DNA of 64,000 nt, taken from contig CACXBF010000008.1 in NCBI GenBank assembly GCA_902765855.1, positions 1 through 64,000 of the forward strand. Reading direction: 5' to 3'. Source of the stretch: an uncultured Ruminococcus sp. (GTDB lineage Bacteria > Bacillota > Clostridia > Oscillospirales > Acutalibacteraceae). Positions 8,308 to 18,404 of this stretch are shown piece after piece. The notes under the pieces were generated by a model, which was not told the DNA's origin, ran no database searches, and saw only the letters and a program-made list of their open reading frames with translations. The first letter of the stretch is position 1. Every line of letters begins with the position of its first letter. A program made the position numbers and the translations under genes.

Positions 8308-11300
8308 ATGGTGCATATAATAAACGGCAGAAGTGGCAGTGATAAAAGTACAGTTTTATTAGATACTATTTGTGAGAGAGCAAAAAATAATGATAATATA
8401 ATTCTTATTGTACCTGAACAAGCATCATTTCAGAATGAAAGTGAAATATTAAATCGACTTGGCGCAAAAAATGCCAGAAATATAGATGTATTAAGTCTTC
8501 AGCGTCTTTGTGACCATATAGAAAGGAAATATGGCAAAGATTCCAGAAAAGAGCTTTCTGATGGTGCAAGGCTTATTTTGATGAGCCTTGCTATTGAGGC
8601 TGTTCAGGATAAGCTTGAGCTTTATGGCGAGCGTACAGGAAAATCGGATTTAACCTCACTTATGCTTACAGCAGTTTCCGAATATAAAATATGTTTGATT
8701 ACCCCCGAAAAGCTTATGGAGCTTAGTAAGAAGGTTCCAGAGGGCAGACTTAGAAAAAAACTCCATGATAGTGCATTGATTTATGAAGCTTATGACGCAC
8801 TTATTTCAGAAACATATGTAGACCCTTTGGATAAACTTATTTCGGCAAGTTTGGTTATTGCGGAAAAGAGTTTTTTTAGCGGAAAGGTTGTTGCGATAGA
8901 TTCTTTTCACAGCTTTACTGCCGAAGAATTGGGAATTGTTTCTCTTGCGATTCAGCAATCAAAGGATTTTTATATAACGCTTTGCAGAGATATAGAAAAC
9001 AACGATAATGATTCAATGTTCTATTTTGTAAATCGAACACACTCCGTAATAAAAAAACTTGCTTCGGAAAATGGCATAAAGTGTGAGGATATAAATCTTT
9101 CCGTAGATAATAATAAGCGTTATAAAAATGATGATTTAAGATATGTTGAAGAACTGATTTTCCGCAATGAAGATTTAGAGCAGGATTTTGGCGGTTCAGT
9201 TATGCTATATGAAGCGGAAGATATTTACGATGAATCCGAACAAGTCGCTCGTGATATTAAAAAGCTTGTTGCAGATGGATATAGATATGATGAGATTGCA
9301 ATAATATGCCGAGATTCGGAAATGTATAGAGGAATAATAAATTCGTCATTTACAAAATATGATATTCCGCTTTTTGTTTCATATCCGGAAAGATTAGAGG
9401 CAAAGCCGCTTATGCGATTGGTACTTTCAATGCTTGAGGCGGCAGTCGGAAATCTCACAACCGAATCAATACTTACTATATTAAAAACAGGTATGACATC
9501 AATTCCAGATGATGATATATTCACTTTAGAAAATTATGCTTTTGTGTGGAATTTAAAAGGTTCGGATTGGAATAAATCTTTTACAAGAAGTATAGATGGA
9601 TTTGTAGATAGAAGCGGAGAAGACGGTGCGAAAATTTTAGGAAAGCTTGAAACTCATAGAAAGCTTATTTCAGAAACCCTTTTAAGATTGCGTGATAACC
9701 TAAAAGATGCCGATGGTGCAGGAATGACAAGTGCAGTTTTTAAGGCACTTGAAGATTTTGGAGCTTTTGAAAAGGTTAAGCAATTATCCCTTTATTTTGA
9801 ACAAAATGATGAAAGTATACTTGCTGAGGAAGAATTGAGAGTATGGGATATGCTTATGCAGTTATTTGATACTCTTTATGAAACTCTAAAAGAAAAATAT
9901 ATATCACCGAAAAGATATTTTGAACTTATAGAAATGATAATTTCGCAAGGAAATATATCGACTATTCCAAGAACTCTTGATGAAGTTACTCTCGGAAATG
10001 CAGATACAATTCGTCCTGATAAACCGAGAGTAGTATTTATAATTGGTGCAGTTGATGGAATTTTTCCAAAAACGCCAACAGATAATGGAATTTTCACAAG
10101 CTTAGAGCGTGATGAGTTGATTTCAATGGCACTTCCGCTCACAGATTCGATAGGAAATATCTATCTTCAAGAGGAATTTTTCGCTTATAAGGCGTGTTCA
10201 TATGCAAGTGAAAAGCTATTCATAAGCCGATATTTAGAGAATACCGCAGGCGAAACTACAATAGAATCTAAAATTATATCCGAAATAAAAGCAATATTTC
10301 CTGATATAAAGATTCGTGCAAGGTCTGATATGCCTATAACAGATATAGTATGTTCAAAGACAACTGCTTTAGAGCAGTATGCGCTTTTAAAGCATAGAGA
10401 ACCATCAACTTCTGAAACAATCAAAGAATGTATAAAAAAATATCCAGAACTTTCGGGCAGAATTGATTCAACAGACAGAGCCTTTGAGAAGAAACCTTTC
10501 CAAATATCGGACAAAAAAATTGCAAAAAGCCTTTTCGGCAATAATATGAATATTTCTGCGACACAGATTGAAGAATATTACCATTGTCCGTTCAGATATT
10601 TCTGTCACTATGGAATAAAAGCCAAACCAAGTGAAAGAGCAAAATTTGACCCTCGACAATACGGAAGTGCGGTACATTATATATTTGAAAAGCTTCTTTC
10701 AAAGGAATATGGTGTAGAAAAGCTTTCAGAACAAAGCTATGAGGGAAGAAAGAAAGCTGTTGAAAATGTTTTAGACAGCTATCTTGAAAGCTTAGGCGGA
10801 GAGGATGAAAAGTCTGCAAGTTTTATGCGTATGTATAAGGGAATAATTTCATCAGTTATGATTATTCTTGAAAGACTTATTGCAGAACTTACGGAATCTG
10901 AATTTAAACCTGTTGAAGTTGAACTTCCGATAGGCGGAGATGAAGCCAGAATTTCATATAAGATTATCCTGCCTGATGGTGGAAGAGTATTTATAAGAGG
11001 CTCGGTCGATAGAGTTGACAAAATGGAAAAAGCTGATGAGAGCGGAAAAGCCTGTGATTATATAAGAGTAATCGACTATAAAACGGGCAATAAGAAATTT
11101 GTGCTTGATGATATTCTTTGCGGAATAAATGTTCAGATGTTGCTATATCTTTCAGCGATAACCAAGAATGGAAATGAACTTTTCGGCGATAATATCATAC
11201 CTTGTGGAGTTTTATATGTTCCGTCAACAAGTGGTTATATAGATTCAGAAAATAAAAGCTCTGATGATATAGTTGATGAGCGAGAAAAAGAGCTTTCTAT

Positions 11301-11691
11301 GAACGGAATAGTTATAAATGATGAAAGCATACTTTCTGCTATGAACGGAAGTAAGGGGTTTGTTAAGTTTGGAAAATGGGGAACTAATGGCAGAAGAACG
11401 CCGATTGTAGAAACTTGTTCAGATAAGGATTTTGAAAGTATATTTGATAAAATAGATGAAGTTATTTCAGATATGGCTATGGAGCTTCGTGGCGGAAATA
11501 TTTCAGCAGAACCTCTGGAAATCAAAAAAGGTACTAAGGTTGATCTCGATGGTTGTGAATACTGCATATATGACAGTATTTGCAATTTTGAGGATAGTAT
11601 GAAAAGAAAAACTCATATGAGAATAGACAAAGCGGAAAATGTTCTTAAAGAGATTAAGGAAGACGAAGAAAATAATGACGGGAAGGAGTGA
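8308..11691 (+). CDS. addB: ATP-dependent helicase/nuclease subunit B (AddB)
   Basis: A protein of 1127 residues, the usual AddB length. AddB pairs with AddA to process double-strand breaks for recombination. The C-terminal nuclease shows the DYKTG motif (about residue 928) and the four cysteines of the AddB iron-sulphur cluster: C760 in YYHCPFRYF and C1083, C1086 and C1092 in GCEYCIYDSIC. The N-terminal P-loop reads GRSGSDKST (residues 7-15): position 12, normally Gly in GxxGxGK[ST], is Asp, encoded by GAT at 8341. In AddAB the main motor is in AddA, so the complex may still unwind DNA, but nucleotide binding by AddB is probably weakened. The stop overlaps the ribosome-binding region of addA, indicating co-translation. 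Confidence 0.95.
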   Translation: MVHIINGRSGSDKSTVLLDTICERAKNNDNIILIVPEQASFQNESEILNRLGAKNARNIDVLSLQRLCDHIERKYGKDSRKELSDGARLILMSLAIEAVQDKLELYGERTGKSDLTSLMLTAVSEYKICLITPEKLMELSKKVPEGRLRKKLHDSALIYEAYDALISETYVDPLDKLISASLVIAEKSFFSGKVVAIDSFHSFTAEELGIVSLAIQQSKDFYITLCRDIENNDNDSMFYFVNRTHSVIKKLASENGIKCEDINLSVDNNKRYKNDDLRYVEELIFRNEDLEQDFGGSVMLYEAEDIYDESEQVARDIKKLVADGYRYDEIAIICRDSEMYRGIINSSFTKYDIPLFVSYPERLEAKPLMRLVLSMLEAAVGNLTTESILTILKTGMTSIPDDDIFTLENYAFVWNLKGSDWNKSFTRSIDGFVDRSGEDGAKILGKLETHRKLISETLLRLRDNLKDADGAGMTSAVFKALEDFGAFEKVKQLSLYFEQNDESILAEEELRVWDMLMQLFDTLYETLKEKYISPKRYFELIEMIISQGNISTIPRTLDEVTLGNADTIRPDKPRVVFIIGAVDGIFPKTPTDNGIFTSLERDELISMALPLTDSIGNIYLQEEFFAYKACSYASEKLFISRYLENTAGETTIESKIISEIKAIFPDIKIRARSDMPITDIVCSKTTALEQYALLKHREPSTSETIKECIKKYPELSGRIDSTDRAFEKKPFQISDKKIAKSLFGNNMNISATQIEEYYHCPFRYFCHYGIKAKPSERAKFDPRQYGSAVHYIFEKLLSKEYGVEKLSEQSYEGRKKAVENVLDSYLESLGGEDEKSASFMRMYKGIISSVMIILERLIAELTESEFKPVEVELPIGGDEARISYKIILPDGGRVFIRGSVDRVDKMEKADESGKACDYIRVIDYKTGNKKFVLDDILCGINVQMLLYLSAITKNGNELFGDNIIPCGVLYVPSTSGYIDSENKSSDDIVDEREKELSMNGIVINDESILSAMNGSKGFVKFGKWGTNGRRTPIVETCSDKDFESIFDKIDEVISDMAMELRGGNISAEPLEIKKGTKVDLDGCEYCIYDSICNFEDSMKRKTHMRIDKAENVLKEIKEDEENNDGKE

Positions 11692-11696
11692 TAATC

Positions 11697-14600
11697 TTGC
11701 CTAAAAGAATATATACGGAACAGCAGAAAAAAGCAATAAAGGCAAGAGGCGGAAGTGTGCTTGTTTCTGCGGCGGCAGGTTCGGGCAAGACAAGTGTTCT
11801 TACTGAAAGAGTTATAAGACTTATTACAGATAAGGAAAATCCGATAAGAGCAGATAGACTTCTCATTGTTACATTTACAAAGGCATCTGCGGCAGAAATG
11901 AAACAAAGAATAATTTCTGAACTTCAAGAATATCTCAAAGAGGATTCGCATAATACTGAACTTAAACGCCAGCTTATGCTTTTGCGTAATGCTGATATAT
12001 GTACAATAGATAGCTTTTGCAGTAAGATTGTTCGTGAAAATTTCTTTGAATTAGGCGTTAAGCGTGATTTAAGAATAGGTTCAGAAAGCGAACTTGCTAT
12101 TGCAAGCAATGACGCACTTGATGAAGCATTAGAGGAGCTTTATAAAGAGAGTGAAGAACAGAATGGCAATGATGATTTTAATAAACTTGCCGATGCTCTT
12201 GCAACAGTTAAATCTGATAATAACCTTAGAAGTGTCATTCTTTCGATTTATGGAAGTATACTTTCTCACCCATTTCCCGTTGCTTGGATTGAAAATGCTG
12301 TTAAGATGTATGAAACAGATTTGCCATTCAAAGAAACAGAATGGGGAAAGGTGGCTATTTCAAGGCTTGAACATATAAATAGCTATATGGAAAGATTGTT
12401 AAAATATATTTTAAGGGTAATTACTGAAAGATTAGTTGATTTTGAAGGTTTAGCTTCTACGATTTTGGCGGCTACAAGTAAGCCAAAGGGAGAAGATAAG
12501 AAAATTCTTACCTATGTTGAAAAATTGAATGCTTTCAAGAATTGTTTTGAAGATTATGCGAAACTTTCAGAAAAACTTTCTAAAGAACTTTCTTGGAATG
12601 AAATTGTAACTACTATTTCAGAATTTAGTCCTACATCTGTTTCTTTGCCATCAAAAGTTCCTGAGGGGGAAGAAGAACTTAAAAAAGAGATAGCCAACTA
12701 TCGTGAAGAGCTTGTCTCAGCTGTAAAGGAAATTAAGGATTTATTTTCAAGAACCGAGGAACAGTGCAAGGAGGAAATTAAGGATTCTGAAGGTCTTGCA
12801 AGAGGACTTTGCAAGGCGATTAAGCGTTATGATGAGAAATTCAAAGAAATAAAGAATGATAGAGGAATTGCGGATTTCTCCGACCTTGAACATATGACAC
12901 TTAACCTACTTCTTGAAGAAAAAGACGGCAAATATATTCGCACGAAGCAAAGTATAGAAATTGCTGCAAAGTATGATGAGATTATCATAGACGAATACCA
13001 AGATACAAATATGGTTCAGGATATGATTTTTACTTCTGTTTCTAATAATGAGGATAATCTCTTTACTGTTGGTGATGTTAAGCAGAGCATTTACCGTTTT
13101 AGAGAGGCTATGCCTGAAATATTTCTCAACAGGCGAGAAAATTACCGCCAAAAAAATCGTAAAAATTCAGATAGCAAGAGTTATCCACCGATTTTTCTTT
13201 CCGGCAATTTCAGAAGTCGTAAGGGCGTTATCAGCAGTGTAAACTTTATCTTTGAGCAGATTATGTCAGAAACAGTTGGTCAAGTTAAATATGATGACGA
13301 AGAAAAGCTTATTGCAAAGGCTGATTATTCTGAAATAGATGAACCTGAAACTGAGTATCACATAGTTGCCTCAAAGCCTGAAAATCCATGGCAGATTGAT
13401 GAGGCAAACCATATAGCAGATATAATCGAAAATACCGTTGGTAAGCTTCAAATTAAGGATAAAAACGGTACACGCCCCGCTAAATATAGCGATATTTGTA
13501 TTCTTATGAGAAATCTTCAGAATAATATTGATACATACGCAGACATATTCGAGCAGAGAGGTATACCTGTTTCAAGAAATAATAGCGGAAATTTGTTTGA
13601 ACGAAGTGAGATTAAGCTGCTTATTTCATTTATTACGGCTGTGGATAATCCGCAGAAAGATATTCCGCTTACAAGTATAATGATGAGTCCTGTTTATGGC
13701 TTTACTCCTGATGATATGGCAAAGCTAAGACTTACAAATCGTTCGGGTAAGATATATTCTACGGTGATAGAATATATAGGTTTGGAAAATCCGGAAGATG
13801 AACTTTTGCAGAAAAAGTGTATAGATTTTAATAATGAAATGTACTTTTATAGAAAGCTTTCATCGACAGTTCCGTCTGATAGTTTTCTTGATGTGTTTTT
13901 TGCAAGAAGTGGTTTTCTTTCTATTATTGGTGCTGAGCTTGACGGTGAGGCAAGAATAAAGAATGTAAGAAAACTGCTTAATCTTGCGAGAGAATATGAG
14001 AAAAACGGTTTCAGAGGTCTTTCGGGCTTTATACGAATGCTGGAAAGACTTAAAGAAACTGGTGGAGTGCTTTCGAGTAGTCAAAATAAATCTGATGGCG
14101 ATGTTAAGATTATGACTATTCACAGTTCTAAAGGACTTGAATTCCCTGTTTGTATTCTTGCGGGAACTGCCGCACAGAGAAATTCTGATGCGAATGCTGT
14201 TGTATATCACCCGACACTTGGAGTTGCATTCAAAAGCTATGACCGAGAAAATATGCTTTCAAAGACAACAGAAGTTCGCACTATCGTTTCAATGGAGAAA
14301 GGGCGTGAGGCGATAAGTGAGGAAATGCGAATACTCTATGTTGCATTGACAAGAGCAAAGGAAAAGCTTTATCTTGTAAATACGGTAAATGAAACGAAAA
14401 CAAGAGGCGTTGGCGATTGGTTTTTGAGCTTGGTTAGTAAGTTGCCTGTTTATGATGAATTGAACGATTCGGATAATACAGCAATAGACCCTTATGCTGT
14501 TGAAAGCTGTAAGACCTTTGCACAGTGGATAGCACTTTGTGCCTTGCGTCATCCGTCAATGTCGGCTCAGTTAAATAGCTTCGGTGTTGAACATATTGAA

Positions 14601-15377
14601 ACAATTCCGACAGATAGCATTTGGAAAGTTGTTGTGACGGATTCTGATTCTATCGAATATGAAAAAGAATCAGAAGATAAAATGATTGATATTGCAATAG
14701 ATAAAGAACTTGAGAAAAAGCTTACTGAAAATATAGAAATAAAATATAAGTATCAAGACCTCGTTGCTATTCCTACAAAGGTTTCTGCATCATCTGTCAG
14801 CCATAAAAGTACAGGAAAGAGTTTTATTGTAAAAACCAAGCCAAAATTTATGAACACAGGCAAGATTAAAGGTGCTTCGAGAGGTACAGCTTTTCACGAA
14901 TTTTTGCATTATGCGGATATTTTCTCGGATAACTTTGATATGACTGCTGAACTTAAAAGGCTTGTGTCTGATGGTTTTCTTAGTCAGGAACAGGCAGATG
15001 CAATAGACAAAAATGCCGTAAAGAAATTTATGAGCGGAGAGCTTTTTGCGAGAATGAAATCAGCGGAAAGAGTTATGCGTGAATATCGTTTTGCTGTTAT
15101 GATTCCTGCGAAACTTGCAGAGATAGCCGTAACAGATGAAACAGCAGATACACCGATTTTTATGCAAGGTGCGATTGACTGTGCATTTATTGAAAACGGA
15201 AAGGCTGTTATTGTGGACTATAAGACAGACAGAATTGATTCTGTTGAAAGCTTGGCGGAAAGCTATTCAAAACAGCTTTTACTTTATAAAAATGCTTTAG
15301 AACAATCCGAAGAGATAGAGGTTTCTGAGTGCATAATTTATTCATTAGAACTCGGAGAACAGATAAAAATATGCTAA
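11697..15377 (+). CDS. addA: ATP-dependent helicase/nuclease subunit A (AddA)
   Basis: UvrD/RecB-type helicase-nuclease, about 1226 residues, motor subunit of AddAB. Visible motifs: Walker A AAAGSGKTSVL near the N-terminus, motif II IIIDEYQDTN, motif III region VGDVKQSIYRFR, motif V TIHSSKGLEFP and motif VI RILYVALTRAKEKLY. The C-terminal RecB-family nuclease has GAIDCAFIE followed by IVDYKTD. I favour the TTG start at 11697: the ribosome site GGAAGGAG (11681-11688) lies 8 bases upstream of it but overlaps the alternative GTG at 11688. The gene follows addB with coupled translation and ends just before a repeat-rich gap, so addBA forms its own unit. Confidence 0.95.
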   Translation: MPKRIYTEQQKKAIKARGGSVLVSAAAGSGKTSVLTERVIRLITDKENPIRADRLLIVTFTKASAAEMKQRIISELQEYLKEDSHNTELKRQLMLLRNADICTIDSFCSKIVRENFFELGVKRDLRIGSESELAIASNDALDEALEELYKESEEQNGNDDFNKLADALATVKSDNNLRSVILSIYGSILSHPFPVAWIENAVKMYETDLPFKETEWGKVAISRLEHINSYMERLLKYILRVITERLVDFEGLASTILAATSKPKGEDKKILTYVEKLNAFKNCFEDYAKLSEKLSKELSWNEIVTTISEFSPTSVSLPSKVPEGEEELKKEIANYREELVSAVKEIKDLFSRTEEQCKEEIKDSEGLARGLCKAIKRYDEKFKEIKNDRGIADFSDLEHMTLNLLLEEKDGKYIRTKQSIEIAAKYDEIIIDEYQDTNMVQDMIFTSVSNNEDNLFTVGDVKQSIYRFREAMPEIFLNRRENYRQKNRKNSDSKSYPPIFLSGNFRSRKGVISSVNFIFEQIMSETVGQVKYDDEEKLIAKADYSEIDEPETEYHIVASKPENPWQIDEANHIADIIENTVGKLQIKDKNGTRPAKYSDICILMRNLQNNIDTYADIFEQRGIPVSRNNSGNLFERSEIKLLISFITAVDNPQKDIPLTSIMMSPVYGFTPDDMAKLRLTNRSGKIYSTVIEYIGLENPEDELLQKKCIDFNNEMYFYRKLSSTVPSDSFLDVFFARSGFLSIIGAELDGEARIKNVRKLLNLAREYEKNGFRGLSGFIRMLERLKETGGVLSSSQNKSDGDVKIMTIHSSKGLEFPVCILAGTAAQRNSDANAVVYHPTLGVAFKSYDRENMLSKTTEVRTIVSMEKGREAISEEMRILYVALTRAKEKLYLVNTVNETKTRGVGDWFLSLVSKLPVYDELNDSDNTAIDPYAVESCKTFAQWIALCALRHPSMSAQLNSFGVEHIETIPTDSIWKVVVTDSDSIEYEKESEDKMIDIAIDKELEKKLTENIEIKYKYQDLVAIPTKVSASSVSHKSTGKSFIVKTKPKFMNTGKIKGASRGTAFHEFLHYADIFSDNFDMTAELKRLVSDGFLSQEQADAIDKNAVKKFMSGELFARMKSAERVMREYRFAVMIPAKLAEIAVTDETADTPIFMQGAIDCAFIENGKAVIVDYKTDRIDSVESLAESYSKQLLLYKNALEQSEEIEVSECIIYSLELGEQIKIC

Positions 15378-15423
15378 GTGAATTATATTATTATAAACTA
15401 AATAATATAATTTACTAACAGAC

Positions 15424-15745
15424 TTTTCTGAGACAATTAAAAGTTTTGCTCAAGGCGAAGTGCCTTCGCTGTCAAGTCGCGGAATCGGTTTTGCAAGCAA
15501 AACCTCGACATTGACAGAGAAAGTTCATTGACGCGAATTAAGAATTTATCAATGAATTATCGCTTAGACAACAAACTTCCCAAAGATACTTAAAAGTTTT
15601 GCTCGAGCCTTTTTAAAGGCTCGCAGTTTCCAAAGGTATTCACCTACGGCAGAGCCTTTGGTGGGTTTTAAGAACGAAGCTCATCTCACACTCTCTAAGA
15701 GGTGAACGAAGTTCGCCTCTTAATTTCTTTTGATATAAAAGGCTG
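15424..15745. repeat. Intergenic modular hairpin repeat, copy 2
   Basis: Fills most of the gap between addA and the AAA+ gene. It holds the CGCGGAATC module with a perfect GGTTTTGC-AA-GCAAAACC hairpin (shared with the locus at 19.2 kb), then TTAAAAGTTTTGCTCGAG with the CGAGCC..GGCTCG hairpin, and a CCAAAGG..GCCTTTGG hairpin whose loop is enlarged by about 13 bases. It ends with a GAGGTGAACGAAGTTCGCCTC hairpin. No coding potential seen. A TATAAT at 15800-15805 downstream could be a -10 element for the next gene, but no convincing -35 is present. Confidence 0.8.
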
Positions 15746-15891
15746 ACCTAAACTTTGAGTGTCTTGAGGAAAGATTGTTAGCTATTGACTGTTTTTTTGT
15801 ATAATGGTAAAATTATAATTGATAAACTGAATGGCGGAATATCATCTTATTTTATTATATGATGGTAAAATATTTTGCGGAGGATTTATAA

Positions 15892-17892
15892 ATGCACTTT
15901 AAAAAAATAAGTATAGAGTTTGACGGAGAGTGGATTTTAAGACACAGACTATCTAAAAAGCTTCCGATAAGCACTTTTATTGATTTAATAAATGATAGAT
16001 TCAATGGTGAAATTGAGGTACTTTATACTTCCTTTACCGATTGCGAAATTTCTGTTAAAGTTCCCAATATTTCAAAGGAAGATATAGCATATGCCATTGA
16101 TGAGATTTTATCAGAAAATTTTGATATAGAAAATGATGAAATAATAAATCTTCGTATAGATGATTTTTCTGAAGATAGTATTAAGAACAAAGAAAGTATA
16201 GTTGAAGAAAAGAAACCTGTTATTGTTGAAAGCAAAAAGGCAACAAGACCTGCGGCTCTTGATAAGATAGAGGATTTGATAGGTGCGGACGATTTTAAGG
16301 CACTTATCAGAGAAATAGTTACTATTGCACCGGGTATTATCAGACATAATACTTTTGAGGCGTTTGCATTTCAAAACTATCTTTTTTCTATAAATGACGG
16401 TTGCGGATTTACAACATATCTCAATCTTTTTGCAGAGCTTTTAGAAGAATTGAAGCTATTTAAATTCAGAAACAGACAGAAGGTTGTTGAAGTAAAGCTT
16501 CCACCGCAAGGAAATGACAGGGTAGACCCGTTTGCGGGGGTTATGAATTGTTTTCAATCACATACCAATAACAAGGGTATGCTTATTTCGATAGATATAA
16601 GCGAATGGATGACAAAGATTACTGAAAAGCAATTCCGTGATTTCTTGCTTTATCTTGAGGACTATACTAACGATAATGTTATTGTTTTTAGAATACCATT
16701 TGTTGAAAAAGATGTTCTTAGAGATATAAATACCGCTTTACAGGATATTCTTTTTGTGAGGGAGGTTTCCTTTCCGCCTTTGGGAATGGAAGAACTTACA
16801 GAATGTGCTGAAAGATTTCTTACAAGGATGGGCTTTACTGCAAATAATGATGTATGGGATGTTTTTCATGCAAGAGTTATGGAGGAAAAAAGCGACGGAA
16901 GATTTTATGGCATAAATACTGTCAATAAAATTGTTCGTGAAATGATATATCGCAAACAACTTAGCGATGCACAGAATAATAAAGATAATTCAATTATAAG
17001 AAAAGAAGATATTCTTTCACTTTCGCAGTCTTATAGCAATAATAGTAGTAAAGGTATGGATATGCTTGATGATATGATTGGTATGGAGCAGATTAAGCAT
17101 AGTGTAGAAGAAATTATAGCACATATTAAATTTTCACGAAGGATTCCAAATATAAGCTATCCTTGCATACATATGAGATTTGTCGGTAGTCCTGGAACTG
17201 GTAAAACGACTGTCGCAAGAATAATCGGAAAGATTTTAAAGGAAAACGGCGTTTTAAGAAATGGTAATTTCTTTGAATATTCTGGCAGAGATTTCTGTGG
17301 AAGATATGTCGGCGAAACGGCTCCCAAAACTGCTGAAATGTGCCGAGATGCTTATGGTTCTGTGCTGTTTATAGACGAGGCTTATTCACTTTACAGAAAC
17401 GAAAATAATACACACGATTTCGGGCAAGAGGCACTTGATACGCTGATTTCAGAAATGGAAAATCATAGAGATGATTTTGTTGTTATTATGGCGGGATATA
17501 CAGACGAAATGAATGAGCTTATGAAGGGCAATAATGGTCTTGCAAGCCGTATGCCTTATGTTATAGAATTTCCGAATTATACCAGAGAACAGCTTTGCCT
17601 GATTTATTTTAAAATGCTTGGCAATTCCTTTGAGTATGACGAAGATTTCAAGGCTGCTGTTACTGAATATTTTAATTCTATCAGTGATGAAACTCTTGCG
17701 GCTAAGGATTTCAGCAATGCGAGATTTGTTCGCAATCTTTTTGAGAGAACTTGTGCAAAGGCAAGTATGAGAATGCAGTTGAGTGGAGTAAGTAAGCTTA
17801 CTCTTACAGTAGATGATTTTAAGCTTGCTTCAACAGAAAGAGCTTTTCAGGCTTTAATTGCTAAGAAATCAAGAATAACAATCGGATTTTAA
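15892..17892 (+). CDS. Tandem AAA+ ATPase, CbxX/CfxQ (SpoVK)-like, with degenerate first domain
   Basis: A protein of 666 residues after a good GGAGG site. Residues 1-120 are an unrecognised acidic domain. Residues about 130-380 look like a decayed AAA+ module: at the P-loop position there is NDGCGFTTY (169-176, F173 in place of the essential Lys), and the Walker B site reads LISIDI without the Glu. Residues about 395-660 are an intact CbxX/CfxQ-type AAA+ domain: Walker A GSPGTGKTT (432-440), Walker B VLFIDEAYSL, a sensor region VIMAGY and an Arg-finger region ASRMPY. Proteins of this group remodel partner proteins (rubisco activase CbxX, sporulation SpoVK, EccA of type VII secretion). The partner here is unknown; two YbjN-like genes directly downstream are natural candidates. 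Confidence 0.85.
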   Translation: MHFKKISIEFDGEWILRHRLSKKLPISTFIDLINDRFNGEIEVLYTSFTDCEISVKVPNISKEDIAYAIDEILSENFDIENDEIINLRIDDFSEDSIKNKESIVEEKKPVIVESKKATRPAALDKIEDLIGADDFKALIREIVTIAPGIIRHNTFEAFAFQNYLFSINDGCGFTTYLNLFAELLEELKLFKFRNRQKVVEVKLPPQGNDRVDPFAGVMNCFQSHTNNKGMLISIDISEWMTKITEKQFRDFLLYLEDYTNDNVIVFRIPFVEKDVLRDINTALQDILFVREVSFPPLGMEELTECAERFLTRMGFTANNDVWDVFHARVMEEKSDGRFYGINTVNKIVREMIYRKQLSDAQNNKDNSIIRKEDILSLSQSYSNNSSKGMDMLDDMIGMEQIKHSVEEIIAHIKFSRRIPNISYPCIHMRFVGSPGTGKTTVARIIGKILKENGVLRNGNFFEYSGRDFCGRYVGETAPKTAEMCRDAYGSVLFIDEAYSLYRNENNTHDFGQEALDTLISEMENHRDDFVVIMAGYTDEMNELMKGNNGLASRMPYVIEFPNYTREQLCLIYFKMLGNSFEYDEDFKAAVTEYFNSISDETLAAKDFSNARFVRNLFERTCAKASMRMQLSGVSKLTLTVDDFKLASTERAFQALIAKKSRITIGF

Positions 17893-17919
17893 TTGTAGTT
17901 AATGAGAGGTAATTTTATA

Positions 17920-18393
17920 ATGTCTGACAAGAAAAAACAGATTGATTTTGTTTTGAAAAATATTATTAAAGCTCTTGATGAGGAGGGAATAGAATATTCA
18001 AAGGATGAGGAAAATCTTAGCATAAGCTGTATGACGCACAAATTTGGTTTACATATAGATTTTATATTTAAAGTAAATGTAGAGAATATGTCTGTACTGC
18101 TTGTATCTGAACTACATTGTATAATTAAAAAAGATAGAATAGAAGATTTAGCGGCAGCGGTTTGTTTTATCAATAACTTTACTGCAAATGGTTGTTTCGA
18201 TTTTGACATTGATAATGGAAAGATATTTTTCCGAATGGCAAATTGTTTTTTTGATAGCCTTATTGGAAAAGAAGCTTATGAGTATATGATAAACTGTTTG
18301 TTGAATATGTTAGATGAATATAGCGAACAGTTTAAATTGCTTGCTGAAGGCTCAATAAGTCTGGACGAATTTGTTGATAGAAATGGTATTTAG
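17920..18393 (+). CDS. YbjN-like (type III secretion chaperone-fold) protein 1
   Basis: A protein of 157 residues. The ATG at 17920 is preferred because AGAGGT lies at the right distance; an in-frame ATG at 17902 has no site of its own. The pattern of a short helix, a four-to-five-stranded sheet and C-terminal helices, with FDFDIDNGKIFFRM near the middle, is that of the YbjN/DUF1790 superfamily, whose fold matches type III secretion chaperones. No catalytic motif. It starts 27 bases after the AAA+ gene and is followed 11 bases later by a second, related protein, so the three genes form an operon. A role as adaptor or substrate-binding partner of the ATPase is inference. Confidence 0.7.
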   Translation: MSDKKKQIDFVLKNIIKALDEEGIEYSKDEENLSISCMTHKFGLHIDFIFKVNVENMSVLLVSELHCIIKKDRIEDLAAAVCFINNFTANGCFDFDIDNGKIFFRMANCFFDSLIGKEAYEYMINCLLNMLDEYSEQFKLLAEGSISLDEFVDRNGI

Positions 18394-18404
18394 GAGTGTA
18401 GATT

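Noticed and set aside
15475-15515. tRNA-like look of GGAATCGGTTTTGCAAGCAAAACC
   Set aside because: A simple hairpin; there is no acceptor stem, T-arm GTTCGA or CCA end at the right distance.
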